Source: JBCCXL01 sp039191605 (lineage in GTDB: Bacteria > Acidobacteriota > Thermoanaerobaculia > Multivoradales > JAHZIX01). From it: 64,000 nt of DNA. The position numbers were made by a program, and so were the translations under genes. How positions within the stretch are numbered: position 1 is the stretch's first letter; every line of letters begins with the position of its first letter. Below, one piece after another: positions 51,731 to 62,000 of this stretch. The notes beneath the pieces are model-generated. The model ran no database searches, was not told where the DNA came from, and worked only from the letters and a program-made list of their open reading frames with translations. Where the stretch lies: NCBI GenBank assembly GCA_039191605.1, contig JBCCXL010000010.1, forward strand, positions 1 through 64,000. Direction: 5' to 3'.

Positions 51731-53173
51731 ATGACGTCCCTCCCTCCCAGCCCTCCTCTCGACTTCTATTTTGCCGGTCGCTCACCCGAGGAGCCCTTCG
51801 ATCCCGTCGACTATTACCGCACCCTGTGGCAGCAGGCGGGGGATCTGGCGCGGGTGCCGGCGATAGACCACGCGCCCCACCACATCGTGCTGGCGGTGCA
51901 TCCGGACCACGTCGCCGAAGTGCTGCGCAGCGATAACGACACCTTTCGTAAAGAGCTCGCCCGCACCCACGGCCTCGCCCCGATGCTCGGCGAAGGCTCC
52001 TTGCTCTGCCTCGAGGGCGAAGCCTGGAGCGAGGAGCGCCAGCAGCAGCAGCCAGCCTTCGCCCGACCCAAGCTGGAAGACCACATCGCCCTGCTGCGGC
52101 GGGAATCCGAAGCCCTCGCTCAGCGCTGGGAGCAGGCAGCAGAGGCAGGTCGGGAGGTAGACGCGGAGGATGAGCTGGAGGTCCTGCTGGTGCGCATCAC
52201 CTCCCAGCTCTTCCTCGGCCTGGATCTCGACGAAGATCGCTCCCGGGCCCTGGTAGCCGCCTTCGAGGCCTTCACCGAGCCGCCCCCGGCGCCGATGATC
52301 GACCCCGACTCCCTGGACCCGGAGCTTCCCCGGGAGCAGCGGGAGGCCGCGGTGCAGAAGATTCAGGACGACTACCGCCAGGGCCTCCAGAACAAGGCCG
52401 CCGAAGCCCGCCAGCTCGCCCAGCGGGTGCTGCGGGAAGCCCTCGACGCCAATCCCCCGGGGCTGCTGGGCTCGCTGCTCTGCGTCGAGAGTCGAGACGA
52501 CCCCCAGCGTCCGCTGGATCGGGTGGTGACCCTGCTCTACACCGGCTACGAGACCTGCGCCAAGGCGCTGCCCAAGACCCTCGCCCACGTCGCCCGGGAT
52601 CTTCGCCTGCGCCATGCCCTAGAGCAGGAGGCGGACATCCCCCCTCCCCCCAGCGGGCCCCGCTCGGCCCCTTTCTCCGAGCAGCTGCTGCTCGAAACGC
52701 TGCGCCTGGACCCGCCGGTGTGGACCTTCAGCCGCTGGGCCCAGCGGGATACGGAAATCGGCGGCTACGAGATCCCCGAGGGTACCCTGATAGTGTTGAG
52801 CCCCTTCCTCACCCACCGTCATCCAGGCTTCTGGGCTGACCCAGAAAGCTTTGATCCCGGGCGCTTCGGTTCTGAAGGCCTGGGCGCAGAGGACTCAGCT
52901 AAGGACACAGCCGCGGCGGTTCCAGAACAGGCGACCACCCACCGCCACGCCTACTTTCCCTTCGGCGGCGGCCGCCATCACTGCCTCGGACGCGCGCTGG
53001 CCAGCCTCGAAGCGGCGGAGATCCTGACCGCCCTTGCTGCAAGGCTGCGCTGGAGCCTCGCCCCGGGATCCTCCCCCGCCCGCCACACCGAGGGAGTCAC
53101 CCTCGGCCCCGGTCACAGCATCCGGCTGCGGCTCCAACGGCGTCACCCTCAGCAGGAAAGCTCGGAAGGCTAG
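51731..53173 (+). CDS. Cytochrome P450
   Basis: This is a 480-residue class-I-like cytochrome P450. The oxygen-binding I-helix is represented by YTGYET (270-275), the ExxR motif is ETLR at 322-325 followed by DPPVWTFSRWA, and the heme loop is FGGGRHHCLG with the axial ligand Cys418. The F/G region around residues 180-230 holds a Pro-rich loop. ATG 51731 was chosen because homology-like sequence begins right after it. The frame is open up to 51647. Substrate is unknown. With the carbamoyltransferase and the MpaB-like oxygenase that follow, it points to a small tailoring pathway. It needs a ferredoxin partner, which is not encoded nearby. Confidence 0.93.
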   Translation: MTSLPPSPPLDFYFAGRSPEEPFDPVDYYRTLWQQAGDLARVPAIDHAPHHIVLAVHPDHVAEVLRSDNDTFRKELARTHGLAPMLGEGSLLCLEGEAWSEERQQQQPAFARPKLEDHIALLRRESEALAQRWEQAAEAGREVDAEDELEVLLVRITSQLFLGLDLDEDRSRALVAAFEAFTEPPPAPMIDPDSLDPELPREQREAAVQKIQDDYRQGLQNKAAEARQLAQRVLREALDANPPGLLGSLLCVESRDDPQRPLDRVVTLLYTGYETCAKALPKTLAHVARDLRLRHALEQEADIPPPPSGPRSAPFSEQLLLETLRLDPPVWTFSRWAQRDTEIGGYEIPEGTLIVLSPFLTHRHPGFWADPESFDPGRFGSEGLGAEDSAKDTAAAVPEQATTHRHAYFPFGGGRHHCLGRALASLEAAEILTALAARLRWSLAPGSSPARHTEGVTLGPGHSIRLRLQRRHPQQESSEG

Positions 53174-53207
53174 CGTCCGTCCCTCTCCCCATCAGCCCCT
53201 GCATTCG

Positions 53208-55151
53208 ATGACCGCCACTCCCCACTCCGCTCCCCCGCGGCCCGTCCTGCTGGGCCTCAACTCCGGCCTGCACAAACACGACGCCGCCGCCGCGGTGGTG
53301 GACGCCGTCGACGGCCAATTGCTGGCGATGGTGGAGCAGGAGCGCCTGAGCCGCAGCAAAAGAGCCTGGGGAGAGAGCGCCTCGGAGGCCGCGGCCCTGG
53401 CCCTGGAGCTCGCCGATAGCCCGCCGGATGCCGTGAAGGGCATCGCCTTCGGCTGGGACGAAGCGGCCTACCACCGCTCCATCGGCCAAGACTGGGACCG
53501 CAACGCCTTCCTCGCCCAAAACCTCCCCGAAGCCCTGCTCTCGCGCCTTCATTCCGGCGCCGACCTCGACATCGACTTCATCCCCCATCACCTCGCCCAC
53601 GCCGCCGGAGCCCTCGCCCTCGCCGGCTTCGACAACGCCGCCTGGCTGGTGGCGGACGGCCGCGGCGAGCGCCAGGGCACCAGCTGGGGCAGCGCCCGAC
53701 GCGGCCAGCTGGAAGTCGCCGGAGAGGTCGATCTCTCCCGCTCCCTCGGCGTGTTCTACGCCCTCGCCGCCGAATGGGCCGGCCTCGGCTACGACGGCGC
53801 CGGCCGGCTCATGGGCCTCGCCGGCCTCGGCGGTAATCAGGCCTTGTCTTCCAATCCGGACTCCAGGCTTGCGCAGCCCGGACTTTCACAGCCCAGGCTT
53901 CCACAGCCCATCCCCCTAGAACTAGGACGCCCCGACGGCCTTCGCCCCTACCGCTTCCCCGGCCTCGGCCCGCCGACCCGCGACCGCCATCGGCGCTTCT
54001 ACCACGCCCAGCGCGCCCACCTCTGGCGCCGCTTCGCCGAGGCCTTCCCCCACCAGCCGGCGGCCGCCGCGGACCCTCACCAGCCCGTCGACGCCCTCCC
54101 CTGGGCCTCCTTTGCCGCCGCCGTCCAGCAGCGCCTGGAAGAAGTCCTCCTCCACCTCGCCCGCCGCACCCTCGACGCCGCCGAAAGCAGCGCATCCGTT
54201 ACCTCAGCCAGCAGCAGCCAACCGCACCGCCTCGTCTTCGCCGGCGGCGTCGCCCTCAACTGCAGCGCCAACGGCCGCATCCTCCAAGAGCTATTCCCCG
54301 ACCGACCGCAGGACTTCTTCGTCCCCCCCGCCGCCCACGACGGCGGCGTCGCCCACGGCGCCGCCGCGGCCCTCTGGCGCCGGCGCAACCCCGAAGCTCC
54401 CGCCCCTCCCCCGCTGCGCCACGCCGCCTACGGCCCGGACTCCTCCGAAGCAGCCATCGATCGCGCCCTCGCCCAAGCCGGCCTCCAGCCCGTCGCCACC
54501 GGCGACGCCGCCCTCACCCAAGCCGCCCAGCTCCTCGCCTCCGGCAAGATCGTCGCCCGCTTTGCCGGTCCCGCCGAAATCGGCCCCCGCGCCCTCGGCC
54601 ACCGCAGCCTCCTCGCCGACCCCCGCCGCCGCAGCTCCGCCGACCGCCTCAACACCCTCAAACACCGCGACCCCTGGCGCCCCGTCGCCCCCAGCGTCCT
54701 CGCCGAAGCCTGGTCCGAACTCTTCGATTCCCCACCCTCCCCCCTCACCGCCTTCATGCTCCTCGCCGTCCCCGTCCCCCTGCGCAGCCGCCCCAAAATC
54801 CCCGCCTGCGTCCACGTCGACGGCAGCGCCCGGCCCCAGCTCGTCGAGGCGGATGCCCTGCCCGACTATCACCGGCTGATTCAGCTCTTTGCTCAGCTCA
54901 CCGGTGTCCCGGCGCTGTGCAATACGTCGCTCAACGGACCAGGAGAACCGATCCTGCATCGTCCGGAGCAGGCGGTGAGCTCTCTGCTAGAGCATCCTGA
55001 TCTCGACGCGCTGCTGCTGGGAGATCGGCTGGTGCTTCAGCCTCACCGAAACGATAGAAATCGCGCAGGCGAGGTGAACTCCCGTAGCGAAGAGGCCTTC
55101 GAGGATCTCGGCGAGCTGATGCGGCAAATCGAGACTCGGCGCTCGCCATGA
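53208..55151 (+). CDS. NodU/CmcH-family O-carbamoyltransferase
   Basis: This is a 647-residue protein of the carbamoyltransferase family (NodU, CmcH, TobZ-like). Its N-terminal ASKHA-type domain has LLGLNSGLHKHDAAAAVV, MVEQERLSRSK and the metal-binding HHLAHAAGAL. The C-terminal YrdC-like part has FAGPAEIGPRALGHRSLLADPR and LCNTSLNGPGEPI. It would transfer carbamoyl from carbamoyl phosphate through an adenylate to a hydroxyl group of a sugar or natural product. An insert rich in Pro/Gln (around residues 215-250) is not conserved. The gene starts 34 bases after the P450 gene, suggesting one transcript: hydroxylation followed by carbamoylation. Confidence 0.9.
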   Translation: MTATPHSAPPRPVLLGLNSGLHKHDAAAAVVDAVDGQLLAMVEQERLSRSKRAWGESASEAAALALELADSPPDAVKGIAFGWDEAAYHRSIGQDWDRNAFLAQNLPEALLSRLHSGADLDIDFIPHHLAHAAGALALAGFDNAAWLVADGRGERQGTSWGSARRGQLEVAGEVDLSRSLGVFYALAAEWAGLGYDGAGRLMGLAGLGGNQALSSNPDSRLAQPGLSQPRLPQPIPLELGRPDGLRPYRFPGLGPPTRDRHRRFYHAQRAHLWRRFAEAFPHQPAAAADPHQPVDALPWASFAAAVQQRLEEVLLHLARRTLDAAESSASVTSASSSQPHRLVFAGGVALNCSANGRILQELFPDRPQDFFVPPAAHDGGVAHGAAAALWRRRNPEAPAPPPLRHAAYGPDSSEAAIDRALAQAGLQPVATGDAALTQAAQLLASGKIVARFAGPAEIGPRALGHRSLLADPRRRSSADRLNTLKHRDPWRPVAPSVLAEAWSELFDSPPSPLTAFMLLAVPVPLRSRPKIPACVHVDGSARPQLVEADALPDYHRLIQLFAQLTGVPALCNTSLNGPGEPILHRPEQAVSSLLEHPDLDALLLGDRLVLQPHRNDRNRAGEVNSRSEEAFEDLGELMRQIETRRSP

Positions 55152-55250
55152 GACGATGACTGATCCAAGCCGACACGCCAGCCCAGGTTCATCTACACAC
55201 CGCTATTTCTGCCGACGCCTCCAACGTCACCGCCGAGAATTCTGAAGTCG

Positions 55251-56405
55251 ATGCTAGACCTCATCACCGAAAACCTCGAGCCCTACCGCCTTCGCAGCGA
55301 TGAGCTAGGCGACGCCGTCATCGCTGAGATCTTCGCCCGCGGGGATCTCGACGCGGTAAACCAGGTCTTCCGCTCGCTGGTGACGAATCACCAGGTCCCG
55401 GACGACCTGCCGCCAGAAGCTCGGGATTTCTTCGAATCCACCGGCGAGCTCCCCTCTTTCGCTGACCCTCGCCTCATCGCCCAAGGGCAGCAGGTGTTCA
55501 CGAAGTTCGGACCAACGCTCTTCATGGTGCTCTTCTGCAAGGCGCTGACGGAATGTTATTCCTGCTGGCGGGGGGCGGAGGTGCTCTACCGCACGGGGCG
55601 AATGGTGGAGCAGACGCCGGATTTCCGGCGCTACTCGCGGCGGCTGATGGAGACCGGCCAATTCGTCACCGACGCTCTCTCCGAGGGCGGCCTGGATTCC
55701 GGTGGACGGGGGATCGTGACGATCCAGAAGCTGCGGCTGATTCACGCCTCGATCCGCCACTACCTGCTGGCCAAGGGCTGGGACCGGGAGACCTTCGGCG
55801 TTCCGATCAATTGGGAGGACGAGGTCGGCACGCTGATGGCCTTCTCCCTCACCGTGCTCGAGGGGCTGGAGATGCTGGAGGTGGAGCTGAGCCCGGAGGA
55901 GAAGGAGGGCTTCCTCCACACCTGGATCGTTATCGGCCATCTGCTGGGTATGCCGCCGGAGCTACTGCCGCAGACGCTGGAGGACGCCAGGGCGCTGAAG
56001 GCCCTCATCCTGAAGCGTCATATCGGCCCCTCCGAAGCCGGCCGGGTGCTCACCCGCAGCGCCGCCGAATACATGGCCTACCTCACCCCCGGTACCCTCT
56101 TCGACGGCTACCCGGAGACGCTGATGCGCACGCTGGTGAGCGAGGACGTGGCGCAGGCGGTGAGCCTTCAAGACGTGGAGCGAGACGACCCGCAGGCTTC
56201 CCTAGATCGGAAGCTGGTAAACCTGTACCGAGTCTTCAACCACGACCTCAGCGAGCTGGAGAACCACTCCAGCGCAGTGCGAGGCGCCTCCCGCTTCTTC
56301 GAGCGACACCTGCTCCAGGGCATCCTGGGACACTTCGGCCACACCAAGGCTTATCACTTCACCATTCCCCCCTCGCTGCGGGGACGCTGGAAGGTGGAAT
56401 CATGA
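55251..56405 (+). CDS. MpaB-like oxygenase (DUF2236 family)
   Basis: This is a 384-residue protein with the layout of the DUF2236/MpaB family of heme-containing oxygenases. The landmarks are TKFGPTLFMVLFCKAL with ECYSCWRGAEVLYRTGRM near residues 80-125, IRHYLLAKGW with a candidate heme-ligand His near residue 172, WEDEVGTLMAFSLTVLEGLEML, and a later HTWIVIGHLLGM. Related proteins include the rubber oxygenase Lcp type. No signal peptide is seen, so it would be cytoplasmic, unlike the secreted Lcp. It overlaps the DUF5995 gene by four bases, so the two are probably made together. Activity on a terpenoid or fatty chain is speculation. Confidence 0.8.
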   Translation: MLDLITENLEPYRLRSDELGDAVIAEIFARGDLDAVNQVFRSLVTNHQVPDDLPPEARDFFESTGELPSFADPRLIAQGQQVFTKFGPTLFMVLFCKALTECYSCWRGAEVLYRTGRMVEQTPDFRRYSRRLMETGQFVTDALSEGGLDSGGRGIVTIQKLRLIHASIRHYLLAKGWDRETFGVPINWEDEVGTLMAFSLTVLEGLEMLEVELSPEEKEGFLHTWIVIGHLLGMPPELLPQTLEDARALKALILKRHIGPSEAGRVLTRSAAEYMAYLTPGTLFDGYPETLMRTLVSEDVAQAVSLQDVERDDPQASLDRKLVNLYRVFNHDLSELENHSSAVRGASRFFERHLLQGILGHFGHTKAYHFTIPPSLRGRWKVES

Positions 56406-57220
56406 CGACGCCCGAGAGCACGAATCCGAACCAGGCAACTTCCGAAGCTCCCCTCTTCCACGCCGCGGACTGCCACCTCGTCGTCCCCGAGCTGGAGCGC
56501 ATCGCCACCTGGTGCAAAGAGCGCCAGGATCCGGTGGGCTACTTCGCCATGCTCTACCGCCTCACCACCCTGAAGATCGTCCACGCCGTAGACAAGGGGC
56601 GCTTCGAAGACAACGAGCGCATGGCGCGGATGGACGAGATCTTCGCCAACCGCTACCTCGACGCGATCTCCGCCCGCGCCGCCGGCCAGCCCGCCAGCGC
56701 CTCCTGGGAAGTCACCTTCCGCGCCGCGGCGAACGACGAGATCACCGTCCTCCAGCACCTCTTCGTGGCGATGAACGCCCACATCAACTTCGACCTCCCC
56801 GTCGCCGCGGCCCAAACCTGCCCCGGGGACGCTATCGAAGACTTCGAAAAAGACTTCGCCAAGATCAACAAGATCCTCGAATCCCTCTTCGACATCGTCG
56901 AACAGGACGTGGCGAAGTTCTGGCACCCGCTCCAGGTCCTGCTCTCCCTCGGCGAAGACCTCGGCAACCTGCTCCTCTCCTTCGCCATGGAGGCCGAGCG
57001 CAAGAAAGCCTGGGAGCGAGCGACAGAGCTGGCGAAGCTAGAGCCCGAAGCCCAGGCGGCGCGTATCCAGGCCCTCGATCAGGAAGTTGCCGCCCTGGGG
57101 GAGAAGATCCTCGATCCCGGGCTCGTCCTCAGCCCCATCCTGCGGGAGATCCGCAAGCAGGAGCAGGGCACCGTGGCGGAGAAGATCGAGGCCTTTCATA
57201 ACCAGCTGCCTAGGCTTTGA
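56402..57220 (+). CDS. DUF5995 family protein
   Basis: This is a 272-residue cytoplasmic, mainly helical protein. YFAMLYRLTTLKI, FEDNERMARMDEIFANRYLDA and VLQHLFVAMNAHINFDLP are the landmarks of the DUF5995 family. Histidines in QHL and NAHIN could be metal or cofactor ligands, but the function of the family is not known to me. The start overlaps the end of the MpaB-like gene (ATGA), so translation is coupled and the two products may act together. A 197-base non-coding gap separates its end from the minus-strand group to the right. Confidence 0.82.
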   Translation: MTTPESTNPNQATSEAPLFHAADCHLVVPELERIATWCKERQDPVGYFAMLYRLTTLKIVHAVDKGRFEDNERMARMDEIFANRYLDAISARAAGQPASASWEVTFRAAANDEITVLQHLFVAMNAHINFDLPVAAAQTCPGDAIEDFEKDFAKINKILESLFDIVEQDVAKFWHPLQVLLSLGEDLGNLLLSFAMEAERKKAWERATELAKLEPEAQAARIQALDQEVAALGEKILDPGLVLSPILREIRKQEQGTVAEKIEAFHNQLPRL

Positions 57221-57417
57221 GATCTGCTTCAGCTCCGCCCAGCAAGTAAGCGGTGGCTGATCGCCACTTGGCACTTCAAAGCAAGAGACCTCGGAGCCAG
57301 CCCCCCAACACTTCTATAGCGCTCTCAGGGCCTCTTCGCTTCCCCAGCTGCTCTTCCTCATCTCCACCATCGTGGCGATTCCCCTGATCTTCATCCGCTA
57401 CTGCCGACGACGGGAAG

Positions 57418-57831
57418 CTACTGTACGTGAATCGCTCGTTCGAGAGGATCTTCGTCATGGAAGATCAGAAGCCCGGTCCAAGTCACGAAAATGAAGCCGT
57501 GCCATACGACGAGCTGTAAATCATCCCTGAGTGGAGCATCTCTCCGCGGGATTTCTACGACAGACTCAAACGACTTCCCGCCGGACGCCAAATAGCGGAT
57601 CCTGAGATCACTCTTCTCCGCGAACCTGGCTTCCTGGGTCGTCTGGGAGTTGACTCGCTGCACGGGGATTCCGTCAGGCTGACCACCCGCCGTCGGCAGC
57701 GGATTGATGTGGTCAAGCTGGTTGCCGTTGAGCGTAGGCCGAATTCTCTGGCTCGTCATGTTGAAGATCCACACGAAGCCGACGGCTTCTGCACCACTCT
57801 TCGAGGGATCCTCCGAACCGGCGAGCCTCAT
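57418..57831 (-). CDS. Hypothetical protein (unknown function)
   Basis: This 137-residue protein is not a family I recognise. It has a beta-rich middle (DLRIRYLASGGKSFESVVEI) and a hydrophobic, Trp-containing C-terminal segment (LQLVVWHGFIFVTWTGLLIF), which may be a strand pair or a membrane-associated end. The start ATG 57831 was chosen because it overlaps the stop of the upstream gene by four bases. Longer starts up to 57924 are open but lie opposite the real frame of that gene. It is the last of three unassigned minus-strand genes (57418-63977). Confidence 0.55.
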   Translation of the reverse strand: MRLAGSEDPSKSGAEAVGFVWIFNMTSQRIRPTLNGNQLDHINPLPTAGGQPDGIPVQRVNSQTTQEARFAEKSDLRIRYLASGGKSFESVVEIPRRDAPLRDDLQLVVWHGFIFVTWTGLLIFHDEDPLERAIHVQ

Positions 57832-59015
57832 GAATCTTCTCCAAGCTGGCCTTCGACCAGGCGCAAAGCCTGATCGGGACCGCATTCGAAGCGCAGCACC
57901 GGCCGGCCTTGAGGGAGTTGCCATCCCTCAGTGCATCTCTTCTTTCCCGGGTTGTTCGCTTCATCCTGGGTTAGATTTGCGCACTCGACGATCTCGGCCC
58001 CGTCTTTCTTCAACAGCTTCGCCTCTCCTTTCCCCAGGAGCTTCTTCCCTAGGGCGGTACCACCACGAACCCGTTCTTCGCCACAGTAGGGGTGGATGAA
58101 CTTCATGTCCTGCTCCTTTGCGTCTCCAGAGATCAGAGATTCTCCGTAGTAGGTCGCCGAGGTATTTCCGTTGACGTTCCAGAACATCGTGCAGCCGCCG
58201 CGGTCGGCATAGCGACGAATCTCGAACCTGGCGTAAGTCTTCGTTCCAGGAGCGAGCCTCTCGACCACGTGTCGGGCACTCTCGAGATTGTTGTTCTCCA
58301 CCAATCGGACGAGATGGTGGCGGTCCTCAGGTCCGAGCCCCCAGCCCCGGTGCGGATCGATGGCGTCGGCAATCTTGTCTTCGATCCGAATCCAGTTTCT
58401 GCGGTGAAAGTCCGGAAGCATCTGACTTGCCCGGCTGAAGCAAGAGTTGACTGACCTAATGAAGAAATGGGCCGGGTTCGAGCGGGCACCGGCCGAGAAA
58501 CAGCCCGGCCCGCGATAGATCTCCCGCTTGTTCCCTGGGTTCGCCGGGTGGTTCGTGAGCACCATCCGGCGGATGGCCACCAAGGCGGCCATGCCTGCAT
58601 GGCGGCGCAGACTACGATGAAGAATGTCGACGGTCTCGTCGAACCCACCCTTCTCCGAGAGCACCTTCGCCGCCACCGCCTCGCCCAACCAAGACCAGCC
58701 CCAATAGTTAGCGGAGAACGGCTCGAAACTCGTCCAATACCAGACGCGCGCATCCTGTGGCTTGGATTCTTCGATACCTTGCTCTTCTCGGGTGATCAGC
58801 TGGCGGAAGAAGCGCGCCGCCACGCGGGGCTCCTCACGGCACTGGATGGCGTGGGCCATCCTTGGAAGATTCATCGAGCCCGGCCATTTCTTCTTCCATC
58901 TCCTGAACTCAGAGTCGAGATCTTCTCTCCACGCGCTGGGATCCTGTGGGTTCTTTCCGTCAGCGACCCGTTTTAAATCTTTGAGGATTCGCTCTTCTTT
59001 TCCGCCCTTGTTCAT
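57828..59015 (-). CDS. Hypothetical protein of about 395 residues (unknown function)
   Basis: The protein (395 residues from ATG 59015) is soluble, basic, rich in Trp, Arg and Lys in the N-terminal half, and has no known motif that I see. Features are WKKKWPGSMNLPRMAHAIQC, DARVWYWTSFEPFSANYWGW, and a C-terminal strand-rich part with scattered Cys and a repeated KKLLGKGEAKLLKK pattern. ATG 59015 has GGGAG seven bases upstream. An ATG two codons earlier (59021) is less well placed. GC content is slightly lower than in the eCIS operon. It lies between the 1642-codon gene (33 bases upstream) and a small gene it overlaps by four bases. Confidence 0.6.
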   Translation of the reverse strand: MNKGGKEERILKDLKRVADGKNPQDPSAWREDLDSEFRRWKKKWPGSMNLPRMAHAIQCREEPRVAARFFRQLITREEQGIEESKPQDARVWYWTSFEPFSANYWGWSWLGEAVAAKVLSEKGGFDETVDILHRSLRRHAGMAALVAIRRMVLTNHPANPGNKREIYRGPGCFSAGARSNPAHFFIRSVNSCFSRASQMLPDFHRRNWIRIEDKIADAIDPHRGWGLGPEDRHHLVRLVENNNLESARHVVERLAPGTKTYARFEIRRYADRGGCTMFWNVNGNTSATYYGESLISGDAKEQDMKFIHPYCGEERVRGGTALGKKLLGKGEAKLLKKDGAEIVECANLTQDEANNPGKKRCTEGWQLPQGRPVLRFECGPDQALRLVEGQLGEDS

Positions 59016-59048
59016 CGTCATCTCCCGGTGCTCGATTTCGCGTTGCGC

Positions 59049-62000
59049 CTACTTCTTTTGTCGCTCGCTGCAGGTCCACCACCCCGCTTCACTCCCTACC
59101 GGCAGCACGATCTGCTTCAGTCGAACAAGCAGCTGCTTGCTGTCCGCCAGATCCGCGAAGAGTGAAAGGTCGAATTGGAGCCGGCCCTCAGAGCTCGGTC
59201 GCCCATAGCCGTCAAAAACCTTTTCGAGGGCAGTACCGAGGCGGCAAACGAAGCTATCGACTACGTTCGAGTCCCAGTCCGTAGCCAGATCGAAACAATA
59301 GCTTTCGGTGAGAGTGAACGGCAGCTGGACCCAGAGCTTCTCGCCACCGTGAAAACTCACCTGCGGCCGCGAGAAGCTCGCGGTCAACTTGATGAGCCGG
59401 GTGTCGCTCGCAGCCGGCCCCTCCCGATCCGAGCCGCTTTGAGCGGTGACTCGAAAGAGGGCCTTGAAAAATGAGGAGAACTTCTCCGGCAGGGTCGAAC
59501 CGGGGAACTCTGCCAGCGAAATCTCTCTCTCAATGATCACCCGAGGAGTCACCGGCCCCGGGAACCCGATCCACGGCGTTTCGAAAATGAACCTCTCATC
59601 CGTTTCCCGATGGTCCTGAAGAAATTTGTTACGGACCAGCTTCAGAGAGGTCATCCCGTTCTCGCGGGAAATTGCAGACTGGCCACCCAGCAGAAATCTG
59701 CGGTGACGATCCGCGTCGCCGAACCCTTCACTGGCGAGGACCCGCTCCTGCTGCGCGGCGCTGGTTTCCCTCCGGTAATGGGCCGGGGCACCCGAAGGGT
59801 TGGTCAGCCGATAGCCGTCGATCTCGGGCCACTCCGGCCATCTCGGATCCCAGGCAGTCTCCTGCGATCCATCGATCTCAATCCTCTCGCCGTAATCGCG
59901 GATCTGGTAGATGTTGATCACCTGCTTGGTCAGCGGAAGAGTCTGGACAAGCCCATGAGGCCGGTTGTGAAGCCTCCAGCCATCGACCACCCCGTCGACC
60001 AGATCGACGAATCGTCGAATCACGGCTCGAGCGACATCGAGATCTTCGCTGGCGCCGGCAGCGGCCAGGATCGCAGGAAAATGGTGGGCGATCGCGGGGT
60101 ACTCGGCGGCGAACCGGGCGAGACCCTCGAAGAGACTCTGCACCGGTTCACGATCTTCGCCGGCCCTACGGTTACCGACCAGAGCCCCGCTGTTGGCCTC
60201 CGACTGCTCGGAGTTGAAGGTCACTCGAGCGATGACCGTATCTTGCGCCGCCGCGGGTCGGTCATAAGCAAAACCATAGCTCCACTGGGTGACCTCTTCG
60301 AGTACCGAGCTCTCCCCCCCAGCCTCCAAGCCTTGGCGCTGCCACCGCTCTTGTTGGTAGAGAGGTTCGGCACTCTGTTCCCGGAGCGACGGCGCTTCCG
60401 GGTAGAAGCGTAGAGGAATGGGAACATTCACCTCGCCCACGGGTAGGGCGATGTCTTCCCGACCGAAGGGGAGAACGAACTTCAGCCATGAAGACGTCAT
60501 ATACCGTGGCGGATCGCCCGGAGCCTGGTTCAGAGGAGCGAAGTCGTGCTCGAGGTGGCTCACCTGGTAGCCGATGCGCGCCTCATAGGAGCTCTGTTCG
60601 GTAGGATCTGCCGCGGTGAAGAGGAAGGTCAGGTACTGGATCTCGGCTCCCTGGGCGGCAGTAGGTTCGCCGACCTTGGTCAGGGCCAGTCGGGCGCTCG
60701 AGAAGCTATTGCCGGTCGTATCGGCATCGGTACCCTCGAGCCCTTGAACCTCACGAATATCGCCGAACAACCGGGCCTGCTGAGGTCTCAAGTGATGAGT
60801 GATCCGCGCAGGAACCTGAGTGATCGCATCGACTTTATAGGAGTCCGACAGCGAGACGAGGAGCCGCTGGAAGAAGGCTTCCCGAGCCGCTTCTCGGGCC
60901 TCGCGATCCGGTTCGTCTTCGGCCAATATGGTAGTGACGCCCTGCTTGATCTCGCCGGCGAGGTCGCCCTTTAGGCCCATGAGACGAGTGAACTCATCGG
61001 GATCGACCTTCGCTACCGCAACCGATAGATCGGGGTCGAGAAAGGCGTCTACAGCGGCCAGGAAGTCACGGGCGATCACGTCGAGATCCACATCCGCGAA
61101 CCTCCGCTCGCCTTCCGTATAGTCCTCTGGACCACCGGACCATTCCCCAGAGATGTACTCTCGAACCAAGAAGGTCTCGCTCTGGAGCGAGGTATGCAGC
61201 GGTGCTGGCGCGTAGTAGTGCCGCTGGTGTGGGTCGATCTCAATGCCGATCCCCGTCGGAGCGCCGATGCGGACGACCCAGAGCTCAGCACCGGCAGCGT
61301 CCGGCGGCTGCTGGGCACGGTCGGCGGCCGAAGCCGTGCCCACAGCAACGCGCAGCCGCCGATCGAAGGCAGCCTCGAACTTCTCGGCGAAGAGGGCGAC
61401 CTGCTGCAGGCCGAGATCCTCGCCTTCCACGGAGGTTGAAGCCTCCGGCACGACGGCGGGAATCTGTGTGATGACCTCCTTCGCCTCGTCGATCTTGCCC
61501 ACCGTATCGGGCGCTACATGGTCGGTTCGGAAGATGCGAATCGAGCTCTCGAGGTGGAAGATCTCATCCGTCTGCGCGCTGAGCTCTTCTTCCGTGAGGC
61601 CAAACACCAGCGACAAATCACCGACTTCGGTTCGCTCACCGCGGAGGAATTGGCGTATCGTTTCCACGAAGTCCGCCAGGAGGTCGAGATTGAGGGATTT
61701 CTCGAGGCTCCCGATGAGGCTCGTGCGGAAAGCGCCAGCCACGTTCGGGTCTGTGAGCTGGTCGTAAATTCGATTGTATTGGGACAGAGCGCTGAGGTGC
61801 TGCTGCGCTACCACCGCTCCCGCCCCCGGAGGATAGGCCTCGACGTCGAAACTCACTCTGACGATGAACTTGGGGCCAGACTCAGAAGCCTCGACGACGT
61901 AGTTGACACCGGTAGCCGGCCAATCCGTGATCGCCATCAGGCGGTCGTAGTAGAGCAGCTGAGGAACCCGAAGCGCCGGGAAATCATCGTCGTGCAGGAG

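Noticed and set aside
57221..57417. Small plus-strand gene with one hydrophobic helix (around LLFLISTIVAIPLIFI) near 57345-57395
   Set aside because: The frame has no plausible start codon or ribosome binding site and runs into the minus-strand gene. It may be a decayed gene but cannot be supported.
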